Source: JANYBT01 sp038211475 (GTDB lineage: Bacteria > Acidobacteriota > Terriglobia > Terriglobales > Acidobacteriaceae). Taken from it: 19,170 nucleotides of DNA. Under the pieces are notes generated by a model, which saw nothing but the letters and a program-made list of their open reading frames with translations, was not told the origin of the DNA and made no database searches. The first letter of the stretch is position 1. Every line of letters starts with the position of its first letter. Of the stretch, positions 7,436-15,090 are shown piece by piece. A program made the position numbers and the translations under genes. The DNA is taken from assembly GCA_038211475.1 (NCBI GenBank), contig JBBQVN010000064.1:1-19170 (forward strand), written 5' to 3'.

Positions 7436-8418
7436 GTGACGGACAAATTAGAACGAAGCAATATTACGTACTCGCGCTGCTGGTTTTCTGTGGCGCCTGT
7501 TCCTCAAAACCGATAGCGGTCGCGCCAGAGCCGACCTTGCGGGACGCAATGACCCGCCTTCAAGCCAACGACGCCGCCGGAGCAGCCAAGATTCTTGAAA
7601 AGCTAACCAAGAGAGACCCGACCAATGGTCGAGCCTGGCGAAACCTTGGGCTGGCTGACCAAAGACTCAAGAACGTGGACGGCGCGCTCCGGGCTTATCA
7701 ACAAGCTCTCGAGGTTGAGCCGGCGGTTCCCACGCCGATGTTTCAACTGGCAACTCTCTTTGCTTCGAAACACGATAACGAAGAAGCTTTTGCCTGGTTG
7801 TCGAAAGCCAAGGCAAGCCACAAGTTAGATATGACTCAGATCGACGCTACGCCGGAACTGGCCGTGTTGAAAGCGGACCCTCGCTACACCGCCTTGCTGC
7901 CGACTAAAAAAGATTTCGACGATCCGTTCGTTGAGCCGGTAATGATCATTCGAGAATGGGATGGGGAGGCCGCAAATGACCAGTTCGGCTGGATCGCGCG
8001 CAGCATCGGAGACGTCGATCGAGACGGTGTGCCCGACTTTGTGACTTCGGCGCCGACCTCAAACGCCGGCGGAGAGAATTCTGGACGCATTTACGTTTAC
8101 TCAACCAAGTCAGGGAAGCTGCTGTGGAAAGCCGATGGCCACGCGAACGACCAGCTCGGATCAGGATTGGAAGCCGCCGGCGACGTCAATGCAGATAGCG
8201 TCCCGGATGTAATCGCAAGCGCCCCAGGGGCCGGCTACGCAAATATCTATTCAGGGCGTGACGGGCGCTTGTTACGGACATTCAAGGCCGAAAATGTTAA
8301 TGATGATTTTGGCCGTCATGTTGCGGGTGTTGGCGATGTGAATCGCGATGGCTTCGCAGATGTCCTTGTGGGAGCGCCGAACAACAGCGCAGTGGGTGAC
8401 AAGGCCGGGCGCGCCTAA
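7432..8418 (+). pseudogene. TPR and FG-GAP repeat secreted protein, truncated at the 3' end
   Basis: The 328-residue frame starts inside the AraC stop codon (ATGA overlap). A hydrophobic segment ending LLVFCGACSS suggests a signal peptide, perhaps a lipoprotein, but the lipobox is poor. Residues about 35-130 form TPR units (GRAWRNLGLADQRLKNVDGA, ALRAYQQALEVEP). From about 170 there are FG-GAP/VCBS-type repeats with calcium-loop motifs DVDRDGVPD, DVNADSVPD and DVNRDGFAD. These normally build a complete seven-bladed propeller. Here only about three blades are present, and the frame ends GDKAGRA-stop exactly where 'AGRAYVYSG' would continue. The following DNA belongs to a different gene on the other strand, so the 3' part was lost in a rearrangement. 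The stump could still be expressed. Confidence 0.75.
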
Positions 8419-9195
8419 CCCATTGCTCACTCAAATAGCCACTCAAGTAAGAGCGCCAGAGTGCTTCGAGAGCTTCTGGGTGTCGATCTGTACCACAAGG
8501 CACAGATTGGAAGAAACCCCGCATGAGCTCCCAACCAGGAATGTAAAACTCACCCATAACGTCGATCACTGACGAGGCGTTTTGCCCATTCAGCACGACA
8601 TGCGCGGCTGAAAAATCTCCGTGGATGATTCCACGCTTGACCTCGCGTTGGTTGGCTCCAGCGCTGTACCCAGATTGTCGAGAATGAGGATTCGTCTGTG
8701 TGCCTGGTCGGCCACCTGGGACTCGGTTCCCCGACCCGTCGCGAGGCGCATGAGCGAATCTCTCTTCTCGGCCAGCCCACGGCTCGATCCCGCGAAAGTG
8801 AGATCGCCTGTGCGGGGAAACGAGGGTCCGATACGATGAATTTGACCACATAAGGCTCCTATTTGCTCGAGCACCAAGGGGTCCGTAACAGAATTTGGCT
8901 CCGGCGTCTCTCCCGGCGCCCACGGAATCAGGACAGCAGCGCGATCTTCCAACATGGCGACGGACACTCCGGTGAGTGTGTTCGAGAACTCTCTTGTTGG
9001 GTAACCGCCACGGACGGCAAAACGAACAAAGTCAGAAGCGCGTTTGATGACTTCATACCCGTATTCCTTCTGAAACACTTTGAATAGCCACTGCTCGCCC
9101 CGCCAGGACACGCAGTGGTTTGTGGCCCGGCCGCGAGGAATCCAAAATGCGGCCCTTTTATACCTATCCAGGTTTAGTGGCAAAGCCAGAGTAGA
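8419..9195 (-). pseudogene. Aminoglycoside phosphotransferase-family protein, truncated and frameshifted
   Basis: The minus-strand reading gives a phosphotransferase (APH/choline kinase fold). The N-lobe has WLFKVFQKEYGYE and ASDFVRFAVRGGYPTREF. The hinge has AAVLIPWAPGETPEPN, followed by LEQIGALCGQIHRIG. The catalytic loop IIHGDFSAAHVVL and the second acidic motif VIDVMGEFYIPGWELMRGFF are in a frame shifted by one base near 8645. The protein ends LSGYLSEQW at about 8425, and the next bases are antisense to the FG-GAP gene, so its C-terminus is missing. Its N-terminus meets the insertion-sequence remnant at about 9195-9210. It is thus cut at both ends and shifted in the middle. The substrate cannot be told, and this is no evidence of antibiotic resistance. 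Confidence 0.75.
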
Positions 9196-9210
9196 GGAGA
9201 GGCTTTTAGA

Positions 9211-9457
9211 CTTCTGAACCGGGCTACCGACACAGAAAGCATGGAGCCATCGACGAACGGACGAGCCGACACCCGGGCTATAAGGTGAGTCTAAGCAAAC
9301 GCCGGCTGGTGGAGAAACCGTTCGGATGGCTGAAGCAAATCGGACCGATGAAGAAAGTGGAGCTGCGAGGGCTGGCGAAGGTGGATTATTGTTCGTGTTC
9401 AGTTGCGCCGCTTTCAACCTGATCCGTATCCCGAAACTACGGGCGCAGAGCGCTTGA
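9211..9457 (+). pseudogene. C-terminal fragment of an IS5-like DDE transposase
   Basis: The plus-strand frame reads AIDERTSRHPGYKVSLSKRR, then LVEKPFGWLKQIGPMKKVEL and RGLAKVDY. A one-base deletion near 9391 separates this from LFVFSCAAFNLIRIPKLRAQ, ending SA at the TGA 9455-9457. The pattern matches the end of IS5/IS1182-type transposases: a glutamate-containing 'VE--FGWLK' segment, then 'KVDWLF-F-CAAFNLIRI'. The two N-terminal catalytic aspartates are absent. Confidence 0.7.
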
Positions 9458-9597
9458 CCGGATGGGATTCAGCCTCGACCGCCCGTGCCGACGGCGCTCG
9501 GCACTTGATGGGAAGCCAAAACAAGACTTTCGGTCTGAAATTAGCCTTAGAAAACTACCAGAACCCCGCTGCGATGGGATTTTCAACAAGCTCCTAG
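9211..9597 (+). mobile_element. Insertion-sequence remnant, right end
   Basis: The block holds the transposase tail and about 140 bases of 3' flank ending TTTTCAACAAGCTCCTAG, which resembles the 'TTTTCAGCA-CCTGCTAG' ends that commonly follow such transposases. The left end and most of the transposase are missing. It joins the N-terminus of the phosphotransferase pseudogene, so the insertion or a deletion from it probably truncated that gene. Confidence 0.5.
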
Positions 9598-9601
9598 ACG
9601 C

Positions 9602-9793
9602 TTAAGAACGGGCGACGTTGCATAACGCCCTGCGGGGGGTGGAGCACGCCAGCCCGACAGAATCCGATTCAGTTTCCGCCACGAAAGAAGCCGCCGTTGC
9701 ACTGGGCAGGCTCGGTGAAATTTACGGGGCGGCAAGGCTAGAGCTGAATGCTGCCCCCGCAAGAGCGAAGAGAAATGGCTTATGGGGCCGCTA
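9602..9793 (+). other. Unassigned open stretch
   Basis: After a TAA at about 9602, the plus-strand frame stays open to a TAA near 9793 and contains SATKEAAVALGRLGEIYGAA followed by RLELNA, which has a regular helical pattern. There is no start codon with a ribosome-binding site and I recognise no family. It may be another relic or chance. Confidence 0.2.
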
Positions 9794-9859
9794 AAGCACG
9801 CTGAGGAAAAGGTTGATGGTTTCGGCCGAGAGACAGCCTGTATGCTAGGCGAACCGCCG

Positions 9860-9978
9860 TCATACACCAAGCCATTGATTCCTTTTCGTTCCTCAATTTT
9901 CTTGGCGGCTCGGCTCAGTTCACCGCCGATGCCAGCCAACTGCTGCGAGCGGGGCGGTTTCCCTTTGCGAATTTGCAT
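9860..9978 (-). pseudogene. Short gene start preceded by a palindrome
   Basis: From the ATG at 9978 the minus strand reads MQIRKGKPPRSQQLAGIGGE, then LSRAAKKIEERKGINGLVYD. This is a plausible helical start of a small basic protein. The frame stays open to 9583, but after about residue 45 the composition becomes random, so the gene is probably broken. The start lies two bases from the palindrome 9981-10001, leaving no room for a Shine-Dalgarno site, so translation would be leaderless or the palindrome itself is the control site. Near 3940, DNA after a similar palindrome aligns with this start when small indels are allowed. The family is unknown to me. An autoregulated DNA-binding protein or antitoxin would fit. 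Confidence 0.35.
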
Positions 9979-9980
9979 TT

Positions 9981-10001
9981 TGACACTCTATGCGAGTGTC
10001 A
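9981..10001 (-). promoter_or_regulatory. Palindrome-ATG element, copy 2 (putative operator)
   Basis: TGACACTC (9981-9988) and GAGTGTCA (9994-10001) are perfect 8-bp arms around TATGC. On the minus strand the palindrome ends two bases before the ATG at 9978. The copy at 3916-3942 has the same arms with one mismatch and the same 2-nt gap. A dimeric repressor covering the start region would explain it. Confidence 0.5.
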
Positions 10002-10192
10002 CCAATCATTCTGAACGAAAACAGGGCGCAAAGATCGGCCGCGGGGAAACAAAGCCAACAGCCTGAACCGCCCGAAAACGTTGACCAAGTACAGCAGGGG
10101 CGATTACCGCAGGCTCTCGAAGTCGTTGATTTCAAAGCCAAATGGTGTTGTGATGATACACAGTCAATTGGAGTCGGCATTATCTATCCTGT
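10002..10192. other. Gene-free stretch
   Basis: A plus-strand open frame covers this part but has no ribosome-binding site or motif. I see no gene here. Confidence 0.4.
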
Positions 10193-10590
10193 CTATCGCT
10201 TAACACCATAGAATCCGCGCGCAGTTCCGCCCCACTTCGTGACGCCGGCGAGACGATTGCGGTCCTTGCTGAACCGATACGCGAAATATCGGACAATTCC
10301 TTGGGCCGTTTTCACCTCGAAGACCATGTCTGCGGGACGGTCCATCTTGACCACGCGTATTGGATGCACCTTCCCTCTTGATCCCTGTAAGCTAGATCAA
10401 GCGAACACCAGACTGGCTGGCTACATGCTCGATCCGATGACTGAATGCTGATCTCGTGGGCAAGGCCATCTACGTTAAGATCCCAAATACCCAACCAAGG
10501 TGAGAGAGAGTCTTCCGCTTGTGCCGCTGCCCCAAACAGTAGTAACAGGAAGAAGTAGCGACCCAACTTTAACAATTTGTGACGAATCAT
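10193..10590 (-). pseudogene. Small secreted protein with a frameshift
   Basis: From the ATG at 10590 the minus strand encodes a signal peptide (basic start, FFLLLLFGAAAQAEDS) and then SPWLGIWDLNVD, like small secreted acidobacterial proteins that begin 'FVGTWKLN'. The frame is lost near 10350. One base over, KVHPIRVVKMDRPADMVFEV, then KTAQGIVRYFAYRFSKDRNR and GVTKWGGTARGFYGVKR continue to the TAG at 10193-10195. The two halves fit one protein of about 132 residues, broken by a single-base deletion at GATCAAGAGGGAAGG. The middle (ISIQSSDRACSQ) may hold a second indel. Its function is unknown. Confidence 0.6.
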
Positions 10591-10691
10591 AAACGGCCCT
10601 CATGGGCCAACAGCGACTGGCGAAGAGATTCGTAGGTGCCATCATCCACCGGCTCGTGAATCATTCCGGAGTAGTTATGATTATGGCGGTA

Positions 10692-11131
10692 CTAAAAGTA
10701 ACTGTGAGAATCAACGACGACTAGATCCGAAATCCCGCCTATGAAGGCGAGGACTTGCGGAGCACCCTGAAACAGATCCTTCATTGCGATTTTACGTCGG
10801 TAGGTCTTTCCGGCAAGACCTAGGATTGTCGTGTCGTCAAGTGCAATGTTGCTAACGCTGGGTCCCAGACTGTGGGCAAACTCTTCAATGGTCCCGGTCC
10901 TCTTCAAAAATGCATGAAGGTTGAAGAGTGAGAACCGCGGGGGACCAAGGTCGGACCTTGGGGTAAAAGAAGAGGAACGCCTCTTTATCGAATTCCTCGA
11001 TCTCAACCCATCCCAACGAAATGAAATGAGAGGTGTCACCACTCAACTGGACGAGTACAGTCACTTGCTTTTCAACGTAAAGCAGCGCACAATTGCTAGC
11101 CGTCGGGACAAAATGAAAATCCCGACTAGGT
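10692..11131 (-). pseudogene. Unidentified protein, 3' part, frameshifted
   Basis: Two minus-strand frames join into a coherent protein. The upstream one (11131 to about 10950) reads LLYVEKQVTVLVQLSGDTSH, then FISLGWVEIEEFDKEAFLFF and YPKVRPW, and has no start codon before a TAG near 11133. The downstream one (about 10950-10692) reads PPRFSLFNLHAFLKRTGTIE, EFAHSLGPSVSNIALDDTTI and KTYRRKIAMKDLFQGAPQVL, and ends SDLVVVDSHSYF at the TAG. The regular alternation and low count of rare residues argue for real coding. I do not recognise the family. The N-terminus was lost where the plus-strand secreted-protein gene begins. Confidence 0.45.
11102..11126 (+). promoter_or_regulatory. Leader hairpin before a secreted-protein gene
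   Basis: GTCGGGA (11102-11108) pairs with TCCCGAC (11120-11126) around an A-rich 11-nt loop, 15 bases before the ribosome-binding site of the next gene. It may be an operator or a leader structure. Confidence 0.35.
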
Positions 11132-11153
11132 CGCTAAACCTAAGGAGGTGTAT

Positions 11154-11714
11154 ATGAAAGGTGCAACACTCGGGCTGGCCCTTCTCGTCGCGACACTTTG
11201 TGCCCCAATGTCCGGGTCCGGATTGCAGCGCGGTGAAGCTCCTACTGATCAGAATTTCTCGGGTCGGGTATACGACCTTGATTACCTTGGCCTCCAGGGA
11301 TGGACGCAAGTGCTCATTCAGCCTGTCGGAGGGGGCGCTAATCTGGTTGCTATCACAAAGAGCGAGCTTCTACAACGATTTTTAGAAATAGCGCTTCTGA
11401 ATGCACCAGACGTGCGCATTACATATCGAGCGGGGGATCCGGCGGAGTTGCGCACTGCCGTTCTGCGACCAACCGCTGCGTGCAGCGAAAAAGGGTGTGT
11501 TGAGGAAGCGAGCTGCGGAGCGGAGGAAGGGACGTGCTCCGCCAGGATCACAGGCTACCCTCAAGTCAAAACGAAAAGCCCACGTGCTCTTGGCATTTTG
11601 CTTACGGCGATAGGCAAGAAGAAAGCAGTTGAATATCTTGATATCGACAAGCAGGGCTTTATCGTGCGCGTGAAGATCAACGTGCCCACCAGTGACTTAG
11701 CCCACGGTAATTGA
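11154..11714 (+). CDS. Secreted protein of unknown function
   Basis: The start is set at the ATG 11154 because a near-perfect AAGGAGGTG (11142-11150) lies just before it; the GTG six bases upstream is part of that site. The 186-residue product has a signal peptide (MKGATLGLALLVATLCAPMS). The mature part contains FSGRVYDLDYLGLQGWTQVL, predicted mostly beta, and a cysteine-rich insert CSEKGCVEEASCGAEEGTC with four cysteines that could form two disulfides. The C-terminal LGILLTAIGKKKAVEYLDID and KQGFIVRVKIN suggest an alpha/beta end. I recognise no family. The strong ribosome-binding site and intact frame suggest it is expressed. It is the first gene of a plus-strand run with the small membrane protein and the 398-residue secreted protein. 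Confidence 0.65.
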   Translation: MKGATLGLALLVATLCAPMSGSGLQRGEAPTDQNFSGRVYDLDYLGLQGWTQVLIQPVGGGANLVAITKSELLQRFLEIALLNAPDVRITYRAGDPAELRTAVLRPTAACSEKGCVEEASCGAEEGTCSARITGYPQVKTKSPRALGILLTAIGKKKAVEYLDIDKQGFIVRVKINVPTSDLAHGN

Positions 11715-11779
11715 CTTGCTACACCGTCTTGGGGGGCCTGATTTCGATTGGCAAAACTGGAATCGAACGGAGGCAGATA

Positions 11780-11935
11780 ATGAGTATTTAGACCATCCTG
11801 TTCGTGATTCTATTGATTGCTTGGATCGGCGGTTTCACCGTGTTCCATGTCCCCGGCGGGATGATTCACTTGTTGTTAGTGCTCGCGATCATCTCTCTGG
11901 TTCTTCACTTTGTGACGGGGCGAAGAGCCGTGTAA
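11780..11935 (+). pseudogene. Small lmo0937-like membrane protein with an early TAG
   Basis: The ATG at 11780 follows GGAGG (11769-11773) by six bases. The frame reads MSI, then TAG (11789-11791), then TILFVILLIAWIGGFTVFHV, PGGMIHLLLVLAIISLVLHF and VTGRRAV to the TAA at 11933-11935. Apart from the fourth codon, this is a complete member of the small two-helix membrane family to which Listeria Lmo0937 belongs ('-LW-LG-H-GG-IHLLLV-A---L---GRR'). Trp is common at that position, so TGG to TAG is the simplest explanation. A GTG at codon 9 could restart translation but would shorten the first helix. Such genes are too short for most gene finders. It is placed between two secreted-protein genes. Confidence 0.65.
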
Positions 11936-12002
11936 GGGGATCGGCGGGGCGCGAGAGCCGGACCGAAATATGTGCGGCGGCCGCTCAGCCTCCTTTTCCA
12001 TC

Positions 12003-12031
12003 TTGACAGCCCATGAAGGCTGTGATATGAA
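12003..12031 (+). promoter_or_regulatory. Sigma-70-type promoter
   Basis: TTGACA (12003-12008) is followed 17 bases later by TATGAA (12026-12031). The -35 box is a perfect match to the consensus and the -10 box matches in four of six positions. Transcription would start about 70-75 bases before the ATG at 12111. Confidence 0.5.
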
Positions 12032-12110
12032 ACTCTCATGTCTTCTGGTCCTAAAACTTTGGCCGGTCTGGTGCCTAAAGGCTGTGCGTGCAATTCAGTT
12101 AGGAGAAATT

Positions 12111-13307
12111 ATGCGCCTCCGTTATCTCTCATTGCTTTGGGCCGCGTCTCTGTATTTCTCTTTGTTTTGTGCCCCATCCTTTGCAGACAGGATTCAGGAC
12201 TGCGACAAAAACTTGGGGAAGAGTGTCGAGCAAGAGATTAACAGCACTTTTGTCCGCGTCAACTGGGCCTATACACTCGACAAAACAACTTTCGATAATA
12301 TTAAAAAGGGAGTTGACACCGGCGGGTCCGTGCTGGTCGAAGGTATACCTATAAGCGGCTATGGAAACTATAAAGAGTTCCACGATGCTGCGACTAGAGA
12401 GTATCAAAAGTACGATTACAACTATTCGGAGGATAGGGCGCGCGCCTACATTCGTACATATTTCTCTCAAACGTCAGAGGCGGGTTACATCGCTTGTCTC
12501 GCCACTTTGAAAAACTCAATTGGGGTCACTCTCTGGGTCGCCAACATTTCCGACACCGTTGTACAAGTGGGAATTCAATGGGTTAGCAAGGGCAAGAGTC
12601 GCCCAGAGACAATCGATTTTCGTCTGAATAGAAAAAAAGTTCAGAGTCCGGCCATTCAAAAGATATGGGATGGGTCCCAATCCCGTATATATGATTTTGA
12701 GAGAAATCCGGATAAGGACTTGAGCTTCACTGTAAGTCTCGGTGCGGATACGGATTCCTTACTCATCCCGGTGGAACCGGAAACTATGGCGTCGAAATGC
12801 GGTTCATCTTGCGACAAATGTGTTAAGGGCCAAAATGGGCAACATTTCTGCGCAAGCTGTACATTTAAGATAGCAGACTCGCTCGCTTCGGGAGTGGACC
12901 ATTACGATATCCCAGATCAAGGAGGTATTCACTTTCTTTGTCGCTCAATGAAGCCTGGGGAAGCCTACGTAGTCAGCGCGGGAGGCACGATAGAGGCACT
13001 TTATACCAGCGTTTTTGACAATCGGAGTTACCATGTCGGCGAAGCCATCAACAACGGGCTAAGAATCCAGTGGTGGGTGGATGTCGGATACATGATGGAT
13101 GGCGACCCGGTATATAAACAGGGATACTTAAACGGGCGATCCCAAGATAAATCCATTAAAGCGAATTGGTCTGACGTGGCGGGAACAGTCCCCGAGAACG
13201 GAAAGGTTGGTGGACGAATCTTTGTTAGCCACAACCAGATCTCTCCTACTATCTTTGGTCCGGTTACGTTCGATAAAGACTTTACGATTACAGTCAAGGT
13301 TCAATAG
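12111..13307 (+). CDS. Large secreted protein of unknown function with a cysteine cluster
   Basis: The start is the ATG at 12111, preceded by AGGAG (12101-12105); the open frame extends upstream without another good site. The 398-residue product has a signal peptide ending FCAPSFA-DRI. The mature N-terminal half (INSTFVRVNWAYTLDKTTFD, DYNYSEDRARAYIRTYFSQT) looks helical. A central beta-rich part (GVTLWVANISDTVVQVGIQW) follows. At about residues 226-248 there is a cluster, CGSSCDKCVKGQNGQHFCAS plus C, with a C-x3-C-x2-C-x9-C-x2-C spacing that could bind metal or form disulfides. The C-terminal part is again beta-rich and includes WWVDVGYMMDGDP. I recognise no family. Its base composition is visibly more AT-rich than the ceramidase and terminase genes, which suggests horizontal origin. 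It has its own promoter. Confidence 0.7.
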   Translation: MRLRYLSLLWAASLYFSLFCAPSFADRIQDCDKNLGKSVEQEINSTFVRVNWAYTLDKTTFDNIKKGVDTGGSVLVEGIPISGYGNYKEFHDAATREYQKYDYNYSEDRARAYIRTYFSQTSEAGYIACLATLKNSIGVTLWVANISDTVVQVGIQWVSKGKSRPETIDFRLNRKKVQSPAIQKIWDGSQSRIYDFERNPDKDLSFTVSLGADTDSLLIPVEPETMASKCGSSCDKCVKGQNGQHFCASCTFKIADSLASGVDHYDIPDQGGIHFLCRSMKPGEAYVVSAGGTIEALYTSVFDNRSYHVGEAINNGLRIQWWVDVGYMMDGDPVYKQGYLNGRSQDKSIKANWSDVAGTVPENGKVGGRIFVSHNQISPTIFGPVTFDKDFTITVKVQ

Positions 13308-13583
13308 GGATAAATCACGATTTTGTGCCCTGCTCAGCAGGTCGCCTAATTGCTTGCTTTTGGTGAAGAAGATGCAGGAAAGGTGGGTTCGCCTCAAGTC
13401 CGATCGAACGAGTGTTTAGTTCCTATTGGCACGGTGGGCCACCCGCTCACGGAACTGAAACCGGATAACCCGAAGCACAAGTTTCGGGAGAACAGCTACG
13501 GGTTCCCGCTAGGATTGCAACATGATTCTGGGCCTGCGACATGGCTCCGACTGGGTTCGCCGTACCTTCTGTTCTTGAAACGG
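13308..13583. other. Gene-free stretch between convergent genes
   Basis: I see no supported gene. One plus-strand open frame (from about 13350) contains GHPLTELKPDNPKHKFRENS but has no ribosome-binding site and matches nothing I know. No clear terminator hairpin was found for either convergent gene. Confidence 0.35.
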
Positions 13584-14597
13584 TCAGCTCACCTTCAGCC
13601 TCTTCTTTAGTCGCTTTTTCCGAATGTCTTTGCCGCGAACTTGCCAGTACTCCCGCTGGCGATGTTGGCGAGAGCATGTTTCATTGCAGTACTTTTGTCC
13701 GTAGCGTTCGGCTGCGAAGTAATCGCGACAATTCGGGTTGGCGCAAAGCGCCACTTCCCTTTCGAAATGGAACTCTCGGGATAAAATCGCGTAAAGCACG
13801 GGTCGGATGCCGAACCAGAGTGAATGGTGGTGCTCATCGGGCGTCGCGTACACCTTGGGCGGGAATACATTCAACAACTCACAGATCACCCATTGGGCGA
13901 AGTACTGAGGGTGCACCTTCTGGGGATCTACTTCACCGTATGCCCTGATCTTCTTGATGGTGTCTCTTTCGATCTTCCATGGCGGGTTGCAACCTCGCAG
14001 CTTGCGTTCGCGTTCCCACTGCCGAGGCCAGTCGCGGATCAGTTCTGCAATAGTGCCGATTCCTTCGCTGGCGAGCTGAAAATCGTACTCGATTGCTTTC
14101 TTACGCTGCTCCACTACTAGACCTAAGGCAGCGGAGTAAATTCGCTGTTCGCACCCGAGCTCCGCAAGATCCTGTCGTCCTTCCTGCGGAAGCTGAACAT
14201 TCTGGTAGAGCCTTCGCCCACCCCCTAGCTTTTTTGGCGGTTCTACGGCGATGAACTGACCCGGGAAGCGGGTGAAGGCGCTTGCCACGACAGGGCCAAA
14301 GCGCTTCGTGAAATCGATGAGCTGACCATCGTCGTCCGCATTTGCGAAGCGAATGTGGGGTGCGTCCTTGCCCGTGGTCTGCTTGCCGGTCGAGCGGTCC
14401 TTGCCGGATCGGCGATACTCGGCCATCAGGTCGTGTTGATCGTCCGCCTTTCGGTAGCGCGGCGTCGCGGCCTGGATGATCAGATTCTCACCTTTCCGTT
14501 CGACCCTAAACCCGGATTCATACGCAATGGGCTCGGCCCACTGTGAACCACCCAGCGGGCCGCTGGGTGCCTTGCGCCCTACAGACCGAACCGCCAT
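13584..14597 (-). CDS. CGNR-type zinc-finger protein of unknown function
   Basis: The 337-residue protein starts at the ATG 14597, with GAGGTG about six bases upstream. The first 250 residues contain no motif I can name (GQLIDFTKRFGPVVASAFTR, RGCNPPWKIERDTIKKIRAY, HHSLWFGIRPVLYAILSREF). The end has CANPNCRDYFAAERYGQKYC followed by NETC: cysteines near 285, 290, 304 and 308, in a C-x4-C-x13-C-x3-C layout like the CGNR/ABATE-associated zinc finger. A very basic tail follows (RKKRLKKRLKVS). CGNR proteins are thought to be DNA-binding regulators. The gene is divergent from the phage-like module and may be its regulator or cargo; that is inference. The low share of rare codons and the full length argue that it is intact. 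Confidence 0.75.
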   Translation of the reverse strand: MAVRSVGRKAPSGPLGGSQWAEPIAYESGFRVERKGENLIIQAATPRYRKADDQHDLMAEYRRSGKDRSTGKQTTGKDAPHIRFANADDDGQLIDFTKRFGPVVASAFTRFPGQFIAVEPPKKLGGGRRLYQNVQLPQEGRQDLAELGCEQRIYSAALGLVVEQRKKAIEYDFQLASEGIGTIAELIRDWPRQWERERKLRGCNPPWKIERDTIKKIRAYGEVDPQKVHPQYFAQWVICELLNVFPPKVYATPDEHHHSLWFGIRPVLYAILSREFHFEREVALCANPNCRDYFAAERYGQKYCNETCSRQHRQREYWQVRGKDIRKKRLKKRLKVS

Positions 14598-14763
14598 CTT
14601 TGCACCTCGTTCTCGGGAATCTGGAGAGAGCGCATGGATCCTGCTCGTTTCGTCGCTCTACAAATATCATACAACAGCGGAGAGCACATAACAGATATCT
14701 TTACAACGATGATTGGGTCGCGGAAAAGAAAGAACAACGAACCCTGCCGGAAAAGGGAGACGT

Positions 14764-15090
14764 ATGAATCACGAAGATCGGTCGATTATTTGCCAGCCAC
14801 CAGAGGCGCTCAAACTCAACCCACCCAACCCGCGGACGAATTCAAAGCAGCAGCTGCGGCAGACTGCCGACAGCATCCCCATCCTCGGATTTACCAATCC
14901 GATTCTGGTCGACAAGGCGAACATTATCATTGCAGGGCATGGCCGGCTGGCGGCTGCGAAGCTGCTCGGCCTCCAGTGCTCCCACCATCTGGCTGGAGAA
15001 CTTGACGCCCGACCATATGCGCGCCGACGTGATTGCCGACAACCGTCTTGCAGAAAAGGCGGGTAGGGATAATTCGATCCTCGCTATCGA
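14764..15090 (+). pseudogene. Broken copy of the ParB-like domain
   Basis: The ATG at 14764 has GGGAGA just before it. The frame reads LKLNPPNPRTNSKQQLRQTA, then LGFTNPILVDKANIIIAGHG and RLAAAKLLGL, which parallels residues 16-70 of the intact fusion at 15768. At 14971 it reads CTCCAGTG where the intact gene has CTCTCCAGTG, so a 2-nt deletion shifts the frame; the next frame continues PTIWLENLTPDHMRADVIAD and NRLAEKAGRDNSILAI. Similarity stops at 15090, where a transposase tail begins. The stretch 15027-15064 is identical over 38 bases to 16039-16076. This is a partial duplication of the fusion gene's 5' end that has since decayed. The methyltransferase half is absent. Confidence 0.8.

Noticed and set aside
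8419..9195. Antibiotic-resistance gene
   Set aside because: The fold is APH-like but the gene is cut at both ends and frameshifted, and this family has many non-resistance members.
1..11935. Recoding of TAG as a sense codon, suggested by in-frame TAGs near 88 and 11790
   Set aside because: Well-supported genes here, such as the ceramidase-like gene and the 398-residue secreted protein, end with TAG, and most other damage consists of indels that recoding cannot explain.
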